DNA of 64,000 nucleotides, from contig CM051026.1 in NCBI GenBank assembly GCA_027627225.1, forward strand, positions 10,211,425 to 10,275,424, written 5' to 3'. The DNA comes from Congeria kusceri (lineage: Eukaryota; Mollusca; Bivalvia; Myida; Dreissenidae). Positions 47,748 through 57,722 of this stretch are shown piece after piece (the stretch's first letter is position 1; every line of letters starts with the position of its first letter). The notes below the pieces were generated by a model. The model worked only from the letters and a program-made list of their open reading frames with translations. It was not told where the DNA came from and searched no databases. Both the position numbers and the translations under genes were made by a program.

Positions 47748-48406
47748 TACACGACCCTCAGACATTGTCAGATTGCGAGAAAAGTGATTGGAAATCTCAT
47801 ATCGCGCCATTAGTCCATGCATATAATGTCACGATCCATAAAACCACTGGATACGCCCCGTACTATTTGATGTTTGGACGTCACCCAAAACTGGCGATTG
47901 ATGCATTACTAGGTCTATCTTCAGAAACTGATGACAATGTGTCAAAACACGAATACATTCGTAAACTAAAAGATAGACTGTCAGATGCGTATAAAAAGGC
48001 GGAAGAATGTGCAAAAAGTGCAGCTGCCGGTGACAAACAGCGCTATGACGCACGCGCTAAGGCCAGTTCCTTAAGTGTCGGCGACTTAGTGCTTGTTCGC
48101 AATGTTGCATTGCGTGGTAAACAGAAACTGGCAGATAAGTGGGAGGGCACCCCGTACATTGTTGTCGGACAGCCAAACGCCGACATTCCTGTGTTTGAAG
48201 TTAACAAAGACTGTCCCCAAGCCAAGAAAACTAAAATACTTCACCGGAATCTATTACTGCCATTGCCGTACAAAGAAAAGTCACAAATTAAAAGCCCAAA
48301 ATATATCATTCCGGCCCGTCGTGCAAATACTGACGAATCTAATGCGCGACTAAAACGTATTCGTCAACCCCCGAAATGGCTGCGCTCGGGCGAATATATG
48401 CTGTAA
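47723..48406 (+). CDS. Gypsy integrase C-terminal remnant, copy 2
   Basis: Identical to copy 1 except residue 102 (Ala here, Ser in copy 1), plus at least one silent change. The same false start lies inside the inverted LTR fragment. The near-identity of two non-functional frames points to very recent duplication, gene conversion or misassembly rather than selection. Confidence 0.8.
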   Translation: MFNYIPYDIHDPQTLSDCEKSDWKSHIAPLVHAYNVTIHKTTGYAPYYLMFGRHPKLAIDALLGLSSETDDNVSKHEYIRKLKDRLSDAYKKAEECAKSAAAGDKQRYDARAKASSLSVGDLVLVRNVALRGKQKLADKWEGTPYIVVGQPNADIPVFEVNKDCPQAKKTKILHRNLLLPLPYKEKSQIKSPKYIIPARRANTDESNARLKRIRQPPKWLRSGEYML

Positions 48407-48883
48407 ATAGTATGTATATAATATGTATTGAACATGATAGTTTTCAAGTCAAAATGTCACTTTCCGAACGTTTATATTTTGTGTCATTGACTTTGTAACA
48501 TGTTCAATACTTCACACTGGAACATTGCTGTACATTGTATATACTAGTATGTATAGCCCATTGTATTAACATGTATTATGCATGGAACTGATATGAAATG
48601 ATTTCATTTCTAAAAATGCCTTTTAGTTTTGTATGAATATATTGCACCATCTATTGTTGTTATTTTTAAACGGAATTGATTTCCGTCTGAATGCGTGAGG
48701 AAGTAATACAGCGAGTAGTTTTGCTGTGAGATATATTACTGTGTGATTATTGTAGAAATTACTGCGTTATACGGTTTAAACGTAGGTTCTAAGTAGAGTG
48801 TGTTATTAATTTTGCAGTTTTGTAGTAATATTTAGTATTACTGACTTTGATTAGTAGTTGCATGGTTTTATTAATTGTGTGCC

Positions 48884-49090
48884 ATGCATAGAATCATGTT
48901 TTTGAATATCCTGTATTGTGTTGTTGTTGTTGCTGTCGTTGTCGTTGTTGTCATAATCATCATATTGTATTTCGCGGCGAAAGTAATACCGCGCTCAGAG
49001 TATCAGCGGGAGTATTGTATTAATTTTAAAACAAATGTCGGGGACGACATTTTAGAAGCAGCGGGAGTATGTCGTAGGGTATATAATTAA
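48884..49090 (+). CDS. Small single-helix frame between integrase and PPT (doubtful)
   Basis: From ATG at 48884: MHRIMFLNILYCVVVVAVVV, then IIIILYFAAKVIPRSEYQRE, running into LTR 3. One strong transmembrane segment made from a GTT/GTC-rich stretch. The place is where some gypsy elements have env, but copy 1 stops earlier and the hydrophobic run may just be repeat sequence. Function unknown. Confidence 0.25.
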   Translation: MHRIMFLNILYCVVVVAVVVVVVIIIILYFAAKVIPRSEYQREYCINFKTNVGDDILEAAGVCRRVYN

Positions 49091-49667
49091 ACACTGTATA
49101 TTTTAGTCCAGTTATCGTAAATTATCATTAATTATTTAAACACGCGTTCATTATTACGATATACACATACATTAAACGTTTGATGAACAAAGGGAAACTA
49201 CCCAAACAGTTTAATTGCATGTATAATCGACTAACAACGTAGTTATCACACCTTAACCCGTGATCCACGTGCACGAAAAATTTAGTTCAGGTTAGAGATA
49301 TTTCTAGAACTGAAGAAAATTTGATATTTATTCAGGTAATATATTATTATTATAAACAAATAAAGGTTCATGTTTTAATTTAAGGTATACTTTTTGTATT
49401 TTACGCGTGTATTTGTAAAATATGTGTCTTTTGTATTTTATTGCTAAAATAATACTTGGATCACCGTACCGACATGTATGTGTATTTTCTAGGCATTTAT
49501 TTTGATATTATAATTATTCGTTTTCTATGTTTAATTTAATATTTCTTTCAGAATTTCGTAGTTTGGCATCAATTTAAACGGTCAACCAGAAGAAAATAAA
49601 CCTCTATAATATTTACTTCTGCGTTTTTCAATAAACCACGATCCACAAATAAGACACGACCCTGAAA
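49070..49667 (+). repeat. LTR 3 (outer 3' LTR)
   Basis: About 598 bp, starts TGTCGTAGGGTATATAATTA like LTR 1 but has the middle-region variants of LTR 2. Ends CCTGAAA followed by CATG and then the continuation of the target repeat (CACACAATTACCAAAACATG). Confidence 0.85.
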
Positions 49668-49671
49668 CATG

Positions 49672-51184
49672 CACACAATTACCAAAACATGTAGAATCGT
49701 GGCCTTTTTCGGTTCCGTCCGGAAACAAAACACATTAAAGTTTCTGGGAGGCCAGACAATACTTCAATAATATAAGATGTTTTAATAGGCAGAAGAAGCA
49801 GGTAAATCGCGGTTTATTCGCAACGCCATAATAGAATAGAACGATGTCGCCAGGGTTAGGGCTATACGGAATCACTGACATTCGGTTTGTATACTTCCGG
49901 TCCACGAATTTATTGGAACCACCGTAATCCGCATCTCAAAATGTAACATGTGACACGAAGCAGACGTGCAGACGACAAATGGTGCAGAAGAAAGTTTCCC
50001 CGTGTCCTGAACGAGGCAGGCTCGCCGATCAAGCATATTTTCTACGCGTAGTACAGGAGCAACAAAGTAGAGAAATTATGTTGAACTATAACTCAAGGAT
50101 TATAATTATGGGAGCATTTTTAGAAAGCTAATTATCTTGCCAATCAATATAAATAAATTAAAATAATAGCAAATAAAGAATAATGTCAATTTTGGTTATC
50201 ATAAACACTTAAATAATTAAATACTACGTAATCCGGTTAGTGCCATATTTTGCCACGATATATATAGTGGTATGGGCTACTGCGACAGTGCGAGATCTCG
50301 TTTTACAATATCGTGCCTCGCTTCGTGTCTCGCGGGAATATCGTGTCTCGCTTCGTGTTTCGCGCAATTCTCGTGTCTCGCCCTCGCCGTAAGAGGCACG
50401 ATGTTCAATATGGCCCTAACCGGATTCCGTATTATACTGGTAGGTCAGTTTTAATAACTACCATTAGATACATGTAGACACTGTCAGATTACATTAATTA
50501 ACAGAAATTGGTCTTTGACTGCAAGCTGCTGTTGCAAAACGAACAGTTGTAACTCACGATCTCTCGATCCAGCTTTATATTTATACGAAAATATCCATTA
50601 AATCCAACAGTCCATGTCCATTTTGTAAATTTGTGTTTTTGGTAGTTACTCTTTCGACGCTATATATGTAATTTTTGTAATAACATATCAATCATTTGTT
50701 TTAAAAATTGACATTTACATTCAATTACGGAAATTGAAAAATTGTAACAGACAGTATGCAGAGCAACTAGAAAAAGCACTTCTATTTATTAAATAAAATT
50801 ATATTTATTATAATTCAAACTGGTCGTGATTATGTTAATAATTTGCCGGTAATAGTAATAATACAAAGATAAAAGTAATATGTATGCTTTCGTTGCTTGT
50901 AAGATGCACATTGAATTTAAGTTGATAATAAACTATAACACGTATTGTTTGGAATTATTTTTGTTATGTAACAAGATGCTTGATTATCGTCATTTCCAAA
51001 TGATTAAAACTCGTGAGTGTAGTTGGAAAAACAAAGCTAATTTGTTTTGTTTTTGATCTACGATCAAATAAATCTAAATCTGACGTTATCACATAACAAA
51101 TTTACAACACTATCACGAATGACTGAATAAAAAACACACACTGTCATTTGCATGTGATAAAATAACAATCAATCATGCAACGTC
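49672..51184 (+). repeat. Composite repeat copy 2, middle module continued
   Basis: Matches 2309-3220 (for example AAAACATGTAGAATCGTGG, GCAGACGTGCAGACGAC, CTGCAAGCTGCTGTTG), then 4480-4870 from about 50740. The foldback element present in copy 1 at 3236 is absent here. No gene. Confidence 0.7.
50225..50431. mobile_element. 207-bp MITE with ATCCGGTTAGTGCCATATT ends
   Basis: Terminal inverted repeats of about 25 bp with one or two mismatches: left TACGTAATCCGGTTAGTGCC, right (reverse complement) TACGGAATCCGGTTAGGGCC. The interior is the TCGTGTCTCGCTTCGTG motif seen at 6490-6880. Copy 1 of the composite repeat has no such insertion at the matching place (about 2915). No coding capacity. Confidence 0.7.
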
Positions 51185-52660
51185 AACGTGTTAAACAACC
51201 AAACGCCAACCAAATATCACAACCAGACGACACAACGATGTAACACAACAAAGTGACACAATGTCGCAACACACACCAGGCGACACAACGACGTGACACA
51301 ACCATGCAACACAACGACGTAACACAACGAGACGAGTCAACGACGTGACAACCAGGCGACACAACAACATAACACAACAAGGCGACATAACAAAGTAACA
51401 CAACCAGGCGATACAAAAAACGTAACACAACCAGGTGACACAACAAAGTAACACAACCTTGGACACAACAACGTAACACAACCAGGCGACACAACAAAGT
51501 AACACAACCAGGCGACACATCAAAGTAACACAGCCAGGCGACACGGCTATATAACACAACATTGGACACAACAAAGTAACACAACCAGGTAACACAACAA
51601 AGTAACACAACCTTGGAAACAACAATATAACACAACCTTGAAAACAACAATATAACACAAACAGGCGACAAAACAAAGTAACACAATCAGGCGACACAAC
51701 AACGCAACACAACCAGGCGACACAGCAATATAACACAACCTTGGACACACCAAAGTAACACAGCCATGCAACACAACAACGTAACACAACCAGGCGATAG
51801 AACGACGTGACATAACCAGGCGACACAACAATATAACACAACCTTGGACACAGGAACGTAACACAACCAGGCGACACATCAAAGTAACACAACCTTGGAC
51901 ACAACCAAGTAACACAACCTTGGAAACAACGATAAAACACAACCTTGGACACAACAAAGTAACATAAACAGGCGACACAACAACGCAACACAATCAGGCG
52001 ACACAGCAATATAACACAACCTTGGACACAACAAAGTAACACAACCATGCAACATAACAACGTAACACAACCTGGCGACACAACAAAGTAACACAACCAG
52101 GCGACACAACAACGTAACGCAACCAGGCGACACAACACCGTAACACAAGAAGGCGACACAACAACGTAACACAAACAGGCGATACAACAATATAACACAT
52201 CCTTGGCAACAACAACGTAACACAACCAGGCGACACAACAAAGTAACACAACCAGGCGGCACAACAAAGTAACACAATCTGGCGACATAGCAAAGTAACA
52301 CAACCAGGCGACACAACAATCTAACACAACCTTGGACACAACAACGTAACACAACCAAGCGAAACAACAAAGTAACACAACCAGGCGACACAACAAAGTA
52401 ACACAACCAGGCGACACAACAAAGTAACACAACCAGGCGACACAACAATATAACACAACCTTGGACACAACAAAGTAACACATTACAACCAGGCGACACA
52501 ACAAAGTAACACAACCAGGCGACACAACGACGCAACACAACGACGGAACACAACCAGGCAACACAACGACGGAACACAACCCGGCGACACAACGACGGAA
52601 CACAACCAGGCAACACAACGACGGAACACAACCAGGCGACACAACAACGTAACACAACCA
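51185..52660 (+). repeat. 26-bp minisatellite, locus 5 (largest)
   Basis: About 57 units, mostly AAGTAACACAACCA with GGCGACACAACA; interspersed shortened units contain CAACCTTGGACACAACA. Collinear with locus 1 (4877-5430) in the composite repeat but nearly three times longer. The 488- and 260-codon minus-strand frames are artefacts of the array. Confidence 0.93.
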
Positions 52661-53724
52661 CTTTTATTATACTAGTATATTCAGAGTGCTAAATATCGGT
52701 CTGAATTGTCAACGATTTAGTTTAGTTTATCACAAACCATGGCAGCACACTCAATAATGAATTGAAATATCAGGACATTTTATTCAAATGTCTTACAATT
52801 TTTGATCATACTGTATAAAGATCTTACAGTAGGGGAATTGATTAATGATTTTATACCTAGTGATTATCAATAAAAAAACATTAAGTGATCATATGGAATA
52901 AAGGCCGTACAAATAAATTCTGTGCTGTAAGTGATCATGGGTAAAATAGATCTTACATATTATACACATATCAATATTTCTTCCCAGAGGAGTGGGGAGC
53001 GGCGGGCAATCCCACGGGAATTTGACTAATTGTAGTTTGGGGGATCCAATTCCCCACCCTACATCCAAGCATTTTTGTCTAAATCCCCTCAATGGGGGAT
53101 GCTTAATTGGTGTATCAAATGGTGTACCAATATTACCGGGATCTAAAATCCGAACAAAGTCTATTTCCCGGGACCCGGAATCATTCGGCGTGTCAGATTC
53201 CCGCCCGTCAGTCTAAAGTCCAGTAAATATTGATAGGTGCATTATGATCATCACGAATAAAGACCGTTAACTAAGTGATCATCAACAAAGATCATACATT
53301 ATGTGATCGTCACAAACATTGATCGTCACGACGAAATGTCTTACAGTATCTATTCACCACAAATAAAGATCGTACACTAAGTGATGATAGTGAAAAATAT
53401 CGTACATTAGTGATTATCAGGAATACATATCGTTTAGCATGGGATCTTTACGAATAAAGATCGTACAGAATGAGTATGACCCATGCGAATACAGATCTTA
53501 CTTTGAGTAATCATAAAGAAAAATATCATACATAAAGCAATTCAAATGAAAAACAAAGTGTACGAATAATAAGCAACATCTGATTGAAATGCAGATGCAT
53601 AACATTATAATATTGTTGAAAACCTAGTTGCCAGGTCACGCACGATTCGGAGCCTCTCGTTGTTTTAGCACTGATAATTTCTGTGCATTATATACTGCTG
53701 AATAGGTTTGTTTTAGAATTAACG
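52661..53724 (+). repeat. Composite repeat copy 2, tail module
   Basis: Matches 5431-6230 of copy 1 (for example ATCAGGACATTTTATT, AAGATCGTAC units, GTCACGCACGATTCGGAGCC) except for the MITE at 52964-53240. No gene. Confidence 0.7.
52964..53240. mobile_element. 277-bp MITE, G-rich interior, ATTAT flanks
   Basis: Flanked by ATTAT (52959-52963, 53241-53245). Inverted ends ACACATATCAATATTT and, reverse complement of the right end, GCACCTATCAATATTT. Copy 1 has a single ATTAT at the equivalent place (near 5722), giving an empty site. The interior is unusually GC-rich (GGAGTGGGGAGCGGCGGGC, CCCGGGACCCGG). A 74-codon frame inside has no support. Confidence 0.7.
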
Positions 53725-54121
53725 TGTAACTCAGCTGAAAAATCCCCAAGCCACAATGGGAATTGAACCCGGGACCTCCCGGTTCCTAGGCAAACGCTCT
53801 ACCGCGTCGCTATAAAAGCTAGCTCGTATAGCAAGGCAGTATAAGTGTCCCATATGCATCACCCTACTACATACTCTCCCTCCATGTATGAAATTCTTCC
53901 ACGAATTTCCTTCTGCCTTGACATCTTTGGGGTGTCGTAAATAAGACAGTGGGTTATTTACGTTGGGCGCCAATGTAACCCAGCTGAATAAATCCCCAAG
54001 CCACAATGGAAATCGAACCCGGGATCTCCCGGTTCCAAGGCAAACTCTCTACCGCGTCGCTATAAAAGCTAGCTCATATAGCAAGGCAGTATAAGTGTCC
54101 CTTATACATCACCCTACTACA
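53725..54121 (-). mobile_element. Miniature LTR retroelement (TRIM) with tRNA-like boxes in its LTRs
   Basis: Direct terminal repeats 53725-53871 and 53974-54121 (147/148 bp, nine substitutions and one indel by my alignment), each TG...CA. Read on the minus strand, the 5' LTR (TGTAGTAGGG...GGGTTACA) is followed after one base by TGGCGCCCAACGT, a Lys-type primer site. The short internal part (about 102 bp) ends in GGAGGGAGAGTA, a polypurine tract, before the second LTR. There is no coding capacity. The insertion lies where copy 1 (about 6215) is uninterrupted; the target duplication is not clean. It must use enzymes from another element. Confidence 0.8.
53751..53814 (-). promoter_or_regulatory. 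tRNA-like A and B boxes inside TRIM LTR
   Basis: On the minus strand TAGCGACGCGGTAGAGCG fits an A box/D-arm and CCCGGGTTCAATTCCC fits a B box/T-arm, at tRNA-like spacing. The other LTR has the same at 54064-54001 (GGTAGAGAG, GGGTTCGATTTCC). Upstream is CTTTTATAGCG. The flanks do not form an acceptor stem. Pol III use is inference. Confidence 0.6.
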
Positions 54122-54590
54122 CACCTACTCAACATTCAACGAGCATTTGTAGGTTTAGTTTCACAATGGTCCATTCACATGAACGAAGTCTGTAGAATCC
54201 ACATACTCAACATGCGACGAGCATTTGTAGGTTTAGTTCCACAATGGTCCATTCACATGAACGAAGTCTGTAGAATCCACATACTCAACATGCGACGAGC
54301 ATTTGTAGGTTTAGTTTCACAATGGTCCATTTAAATGAACGAAGTCTGTAGAATCCACATACTCAACATGCGACGAGCATTTGTAGGTTTAGTTCCACAA
54401 TGGTCCATTCACATGAACGAAGTCTGTAGAATCCACATACTCAACATGCGACGAGCATTTGTAGGTTTAGTTTCACAATGGTCCATTTAAATGAACGAAG
54501 TCTGTAGAATCCACATACTCAACATGCGACGAGCATTTGTAGGTTAAGTTTCACAATGGTCCATTCACATGAACAAAGTCAACACTATTT
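54122..54590 (+). repeat. 78-bp tandem repeat, about six copies
   Basis: Landmarks per unit: CCACATACTCAACATGCGAC, GAGCATTTGTAGGTTTAG, CACAATGGTCCATT, GAACGAAGTCTGTAG. Units alternate between two forms (TTCCACAATGGTCCATTCAC and TTTCACAATGGTCCATTTAA). Copy 1 has one unit only (about 6220-6290). The unit is a multiple of three, so a repeated open frame appears (54095-54334); I do not call it a gene. Confidence 0.88.
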
Positions 54591-55869
54591 TCTGTCGTGG
54601 TTATTTCTTTTCGGCCGGAAGTGGTACGAGAAACGAGCAATATTTTTGTTAATCCCTAAGGTCATGTGCCCTCCAAGTTATGAGTTGCACTCTGGTATTT
54701 ATAAATGTTCGTAATTCAACTCAGAGTTTAGTCTGACAAAGAAATGCATAGTTTGAAGATTTTGACAAAATAATTGCAATTAAATTCCACTATTATTTAG
54801 TATTTGTTATGCACTTGTTCGTAAGCACTGTGATATTTATTACTTTGGTAGGGATACTATATTGTTTGTTAACTTCTAACCCTAGGGATACTATATTGTT
54901 TGTTAACTTCTATCATTACCTAATTTCATATTTTTCTCATCCATGTATAGCACTTGTGTTTTTGCATATGGCTAACAACGAACTGCACGCTTAAGAGCTA
55001 ATAAATGATTGTTGTTGTTGTTGTTGTTGAAGGTGGTGGTGGTGTTACCTTATTTCAAACTCAGTAATGGACAACTTAACACGTTTTCTACATATGGGCC
55101 CAGTTCGCGCCTTTGAAGATTGTTACGGTGTGATAAACATGTTCATGAGTTTGTGCGGGGGCGGGAATGAAATACAATACTCTGTTCGTAATGTGCGTAA
55201 ATCAACAACACAATTAGTAGCGAGTCGTATTTTTCTCCTTCGTCGAAAAACTTGGTGCACGTGTACCAGTCAATATGGAGGAAGACGGAGTTGCAACTAG
55301 GTCAGGACGGTCCGTAGGTGTCACTTGCTTTCGGTCTGTAAACTTCAGGTTTACGCGTAAACTCGATCTGACCCTCATGAAACGTGCTATATATCTTAGA
55401 CCTTCGGAAAATATTGTTCTAGATTTTCAACCATCTATATATATTCAAAAACACGCAATCGTCGGGTGAAGCTACGATATTTATTATCAAAACTGACGCG
55501 GACTGGATCTATATAACTTGCATCATTCTAAATAGTCAATGTATTTAAACAGCTGAAAAGAAATGGCTTCAACTGTAGTCGTTTCGTCTTTTAAGAAAAC
55601 ATATACGTAACTTGACGGAACTCGGAGAGCGAAGATCTCCGCCATGGCAGCTCAATCACAATCGTGCTATGTTACTCCAGTATACACAATCATGTAAAAA
55701 TCTATCAATAATAAAGAATATTTCCAAAAAAATCCTGGATCCAGTCGGTGATCCGGATCACAAACAAATCTAATCATTTGTTGACATGCAAATTATCAAC
55801 TTTTTCTGACATTTTTCTGCAAATTCATTCATAACGTTTTGCTCAAAGTTCCTTACAAACAAACAATTC
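54591..55869. other. Composite repeat tail, (GTT)n at 55007-55033, module at 55240-55500
   Basis: 54591-54900 matches 63640-63950. A 34-bp unit (GATACTATATTGTTTGTTAA...) is duplicated in tandem at 54848-54914. 55240-55400 (ACTTGGTGCACGTGTACC, GCTTTCGGTCTGTAAACTTC) belongs to the module at 2540-2640 and 19545-19640. No gene. Confidence 0.55.
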
Positions 55870-56095
55870 TAACATGATACTCGCTGATTGTTCTATAGAC
55901 AAAAGAACGAAATTATCGTTGTTAAAATACAACGCAGAAAGTAGTCCCGGGCGCAGCATAGTAAAATATAGTTCTCATTAAAATTCCAAAAATACGTGTC
56001 AGATCATGTTAGATTCAAAAAACAATTCCAATAAACAACTAAGTGTATTTGTCGTTCTGATGCGTGGCTATTAATCCACGAGGGCTTACGCCCTC
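55870..56095. mobile_element. Foldback element fragment, ATTCTAACATGA family
   Basis: Begins TTCTAACATGATACTCGC, contains TCTATAGACAAAAGAACG, GTTAGATTCAAAAAAC and CGTTCTGATGCGTGGC, and runs into the 26-bp array at the centre GAGGGCTTACGCCC. Confidence 0.65.
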
Positions 56096-56104
56096 AACGA
56101 CGAT

Positions 56105-56585
56105 GACAGTCACGGTATTTAACGACGTGACAACCACGTGATGCAACGACGTGACACAACCAAACGATGTAACGACATGACATAAGAAAGTGATTCGACG
56201 ACATGACACAACCTAGCGAATCAATGACTTGAAACAACCAAACGATGCAACGACGTGACACAATCACACGAATAAACGACGTGACACAAAAAAAACGATG
56301 CAAAGGTGTGACACAATCAATCAAATCGACGACGTCACACAACAAAACGATGCAACAATGTGACACAACCAAACGAATCAATGACGTGACACAACAAAAC
56401 GATGCAACGAGGTGACACAACCAAACAATTCAACGACATGACGTAACAAAGCGATGCAACGACGTGACACAACTAAACGGTGCAACGACGTGACACAAGC
56501 AAGGGAGGCAACGAAGTGACTCAACCAAACGACGCAATGACGTGACACAACCAAACGACGCAACGACGCAACGATATGAGACAAT
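56105..56585 (+). repeat. 26-bp minisatellite, locus 6
   Basis: About 18 units, mostly ACGTGACACAACCA with AACGATGCAACG, closest in sequence to locus 2. Many units contain small indels. Minus-strand frames are artefacts. Confidence 0.92.
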
Positions 56586-57055
56586 GATTATAAGTGACCA
56601 CACTAGCTCACCCTTTGCCACTTCGTGTACAGAAACGATCGCCGTATGAACAAACACCTTTTCAATCAGCCTTCCATATCGGAAACTTTTCCAGGTTAAT
56701 TTTCAGGTAGACTTCCGGTTTACAAGTAAGATCGATTTAACCCGTATTTTATCTACGACACAGATGTTCCGTTCTATAAAATGGGACGCGTGACATTGTG
56801 CAGACGACACGTATGCAGCTGTTAAATTATGCAGACGACAATTATTATGCAACTATTAAATTATGCAGACACAAGTTGCACGTGTCCAGCACGAGGCGGG
56901 AAGGATGGACTGGACTACATGCACCGCCGAACACACGGACAGGAAGCGCTATAAGATCTCCAACTTGCAGCACTACTGGAGCAATGGTTGTTGTTTTACA
57001 TCAATAAAAAAATGATTGTAAATCTATGAAACGTTTTCTATGATTTCAGGCGACA
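56586..57055 (+). repeat. cagacgac module, fragment
   Basis: Contains GTGCAGACGACACGTATGCA and two further ATGCAGACGAC/ATGCAGACACAAG repeats, then TTGCACGTGTCCAGCACGAG, as in 2650-2720, 19660-19740 and 49955-50030. No gene. Confidence 0.55.
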
Positions 57056-57059
57056 TTAT

Positions 57060-57360
57060 TTTAGAAATAATTTTCGATTTATCGTTGTTTATCGGCCAAT
57101 AAACAACGATTTGGAGTCTTGATGCGTAGGAATTAAACCACGCATCCGAACGAAAAAGTGTTGTTTATTGGCCGATAAACAAGGATAATGCGAAAATTAT
57201 TTCGATTCTAACACGATTTTACATATATTTTTTTGCAATTGCAATTGGACCTAAGTTTACTATGCTCCGCTTAGAATCGGGACTCCTTTTTTCGTTGTTT
57301 ATTGGGTAGTTTAACAGCGATAATTTTGTTATTTGTCTGAAGACAAATGAGAGAGTATCA
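57060..57360. mobile_element. Foldback element fragment, ATTCTAACATGA family
   Basis: ATCGTTGTTTATCGGCCAAT, GGAGTCTTGATGCGTAGG, GGCCGATAAACAAGGATAAT and TTGTTATTTGTCTGAAGAC in family order. The centre is shortened. Confidence 0.65.
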
Positions 57361-57722
57361 TATATTAATTAAATGATGTTTACATTGGACAAAGGGACGA
57401 AAAGTATAGTTTTTATTCAAACACACGAACAATAATTTGATGAACATTTTTTTATAATAAAGTAATCGAAAGAAAGCAGATTGCCTTGCATATTAGCACA
57501 TCGTGTTTACTCAACCAAAAAAGAAACCTGACTATTCATAATTTGATACAAGAATTAGAAAGCGACAAACTATACGCAGTCAGATTTCTTCTTTGGCTGA
57601 GTATATCATACCAAATACAACATATTTTGAGACTGTTTTTTTTTTGCTTCTTTAATTAACCCAATTTTGACACAAGTAAATTAATCTTATAGCCCGGAAG
57701 TGGGATTTTGACAAAGCGTTAT

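Larger units (their letters stand above)
44609..49667 (+). mobile_element. Tandem Ty3/gypsy-type array: LTR-internal-LTR-internal-LTR
   Basis: Three LTRs of about 600 bp (44609-45208, 46849-47445, 49070-49667) enclose two internal regions of about 1.6 kb. The array is flanked by CATG (44605-44608, 49668-49671), and the paralogous site near 2307 has a single CATG with both flanks continuous, so the whole array behaves as one insertion with a 4-bp duplication. Each internal region has a primer site, an inverted LTR fragment, an integrase C-terminus and a purine-rich GCGGGAGTA before the next LTR. No gag, protease, reverse transcriptase, RNase H or integrase catalytic core is present, so it is non-autonomous. 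Confidence 0.85.

Noticed and set aside
44609..49667. A complete, active retrovirus-like element
   Set aside because: Only the integrase C-terminus is present. Gag, protease, reverse transcriptase, RNase H and the integrase core are absent from both internal regions.
51191..52657. 488-codon minus-strand frame rich in Cys, Val and Leu, and similar frames at 4916-5306, 13529-14502, 16259-17111, 31647-32081 and 56094-56657
   Set aside because: All lie exactly within the 26-bp minisatellite. Because 26 is not divisible by three, every frame reads the same 26-residue cycle, and the repeat lacks stops by chance. They are not transmembrane or secreted proteins.
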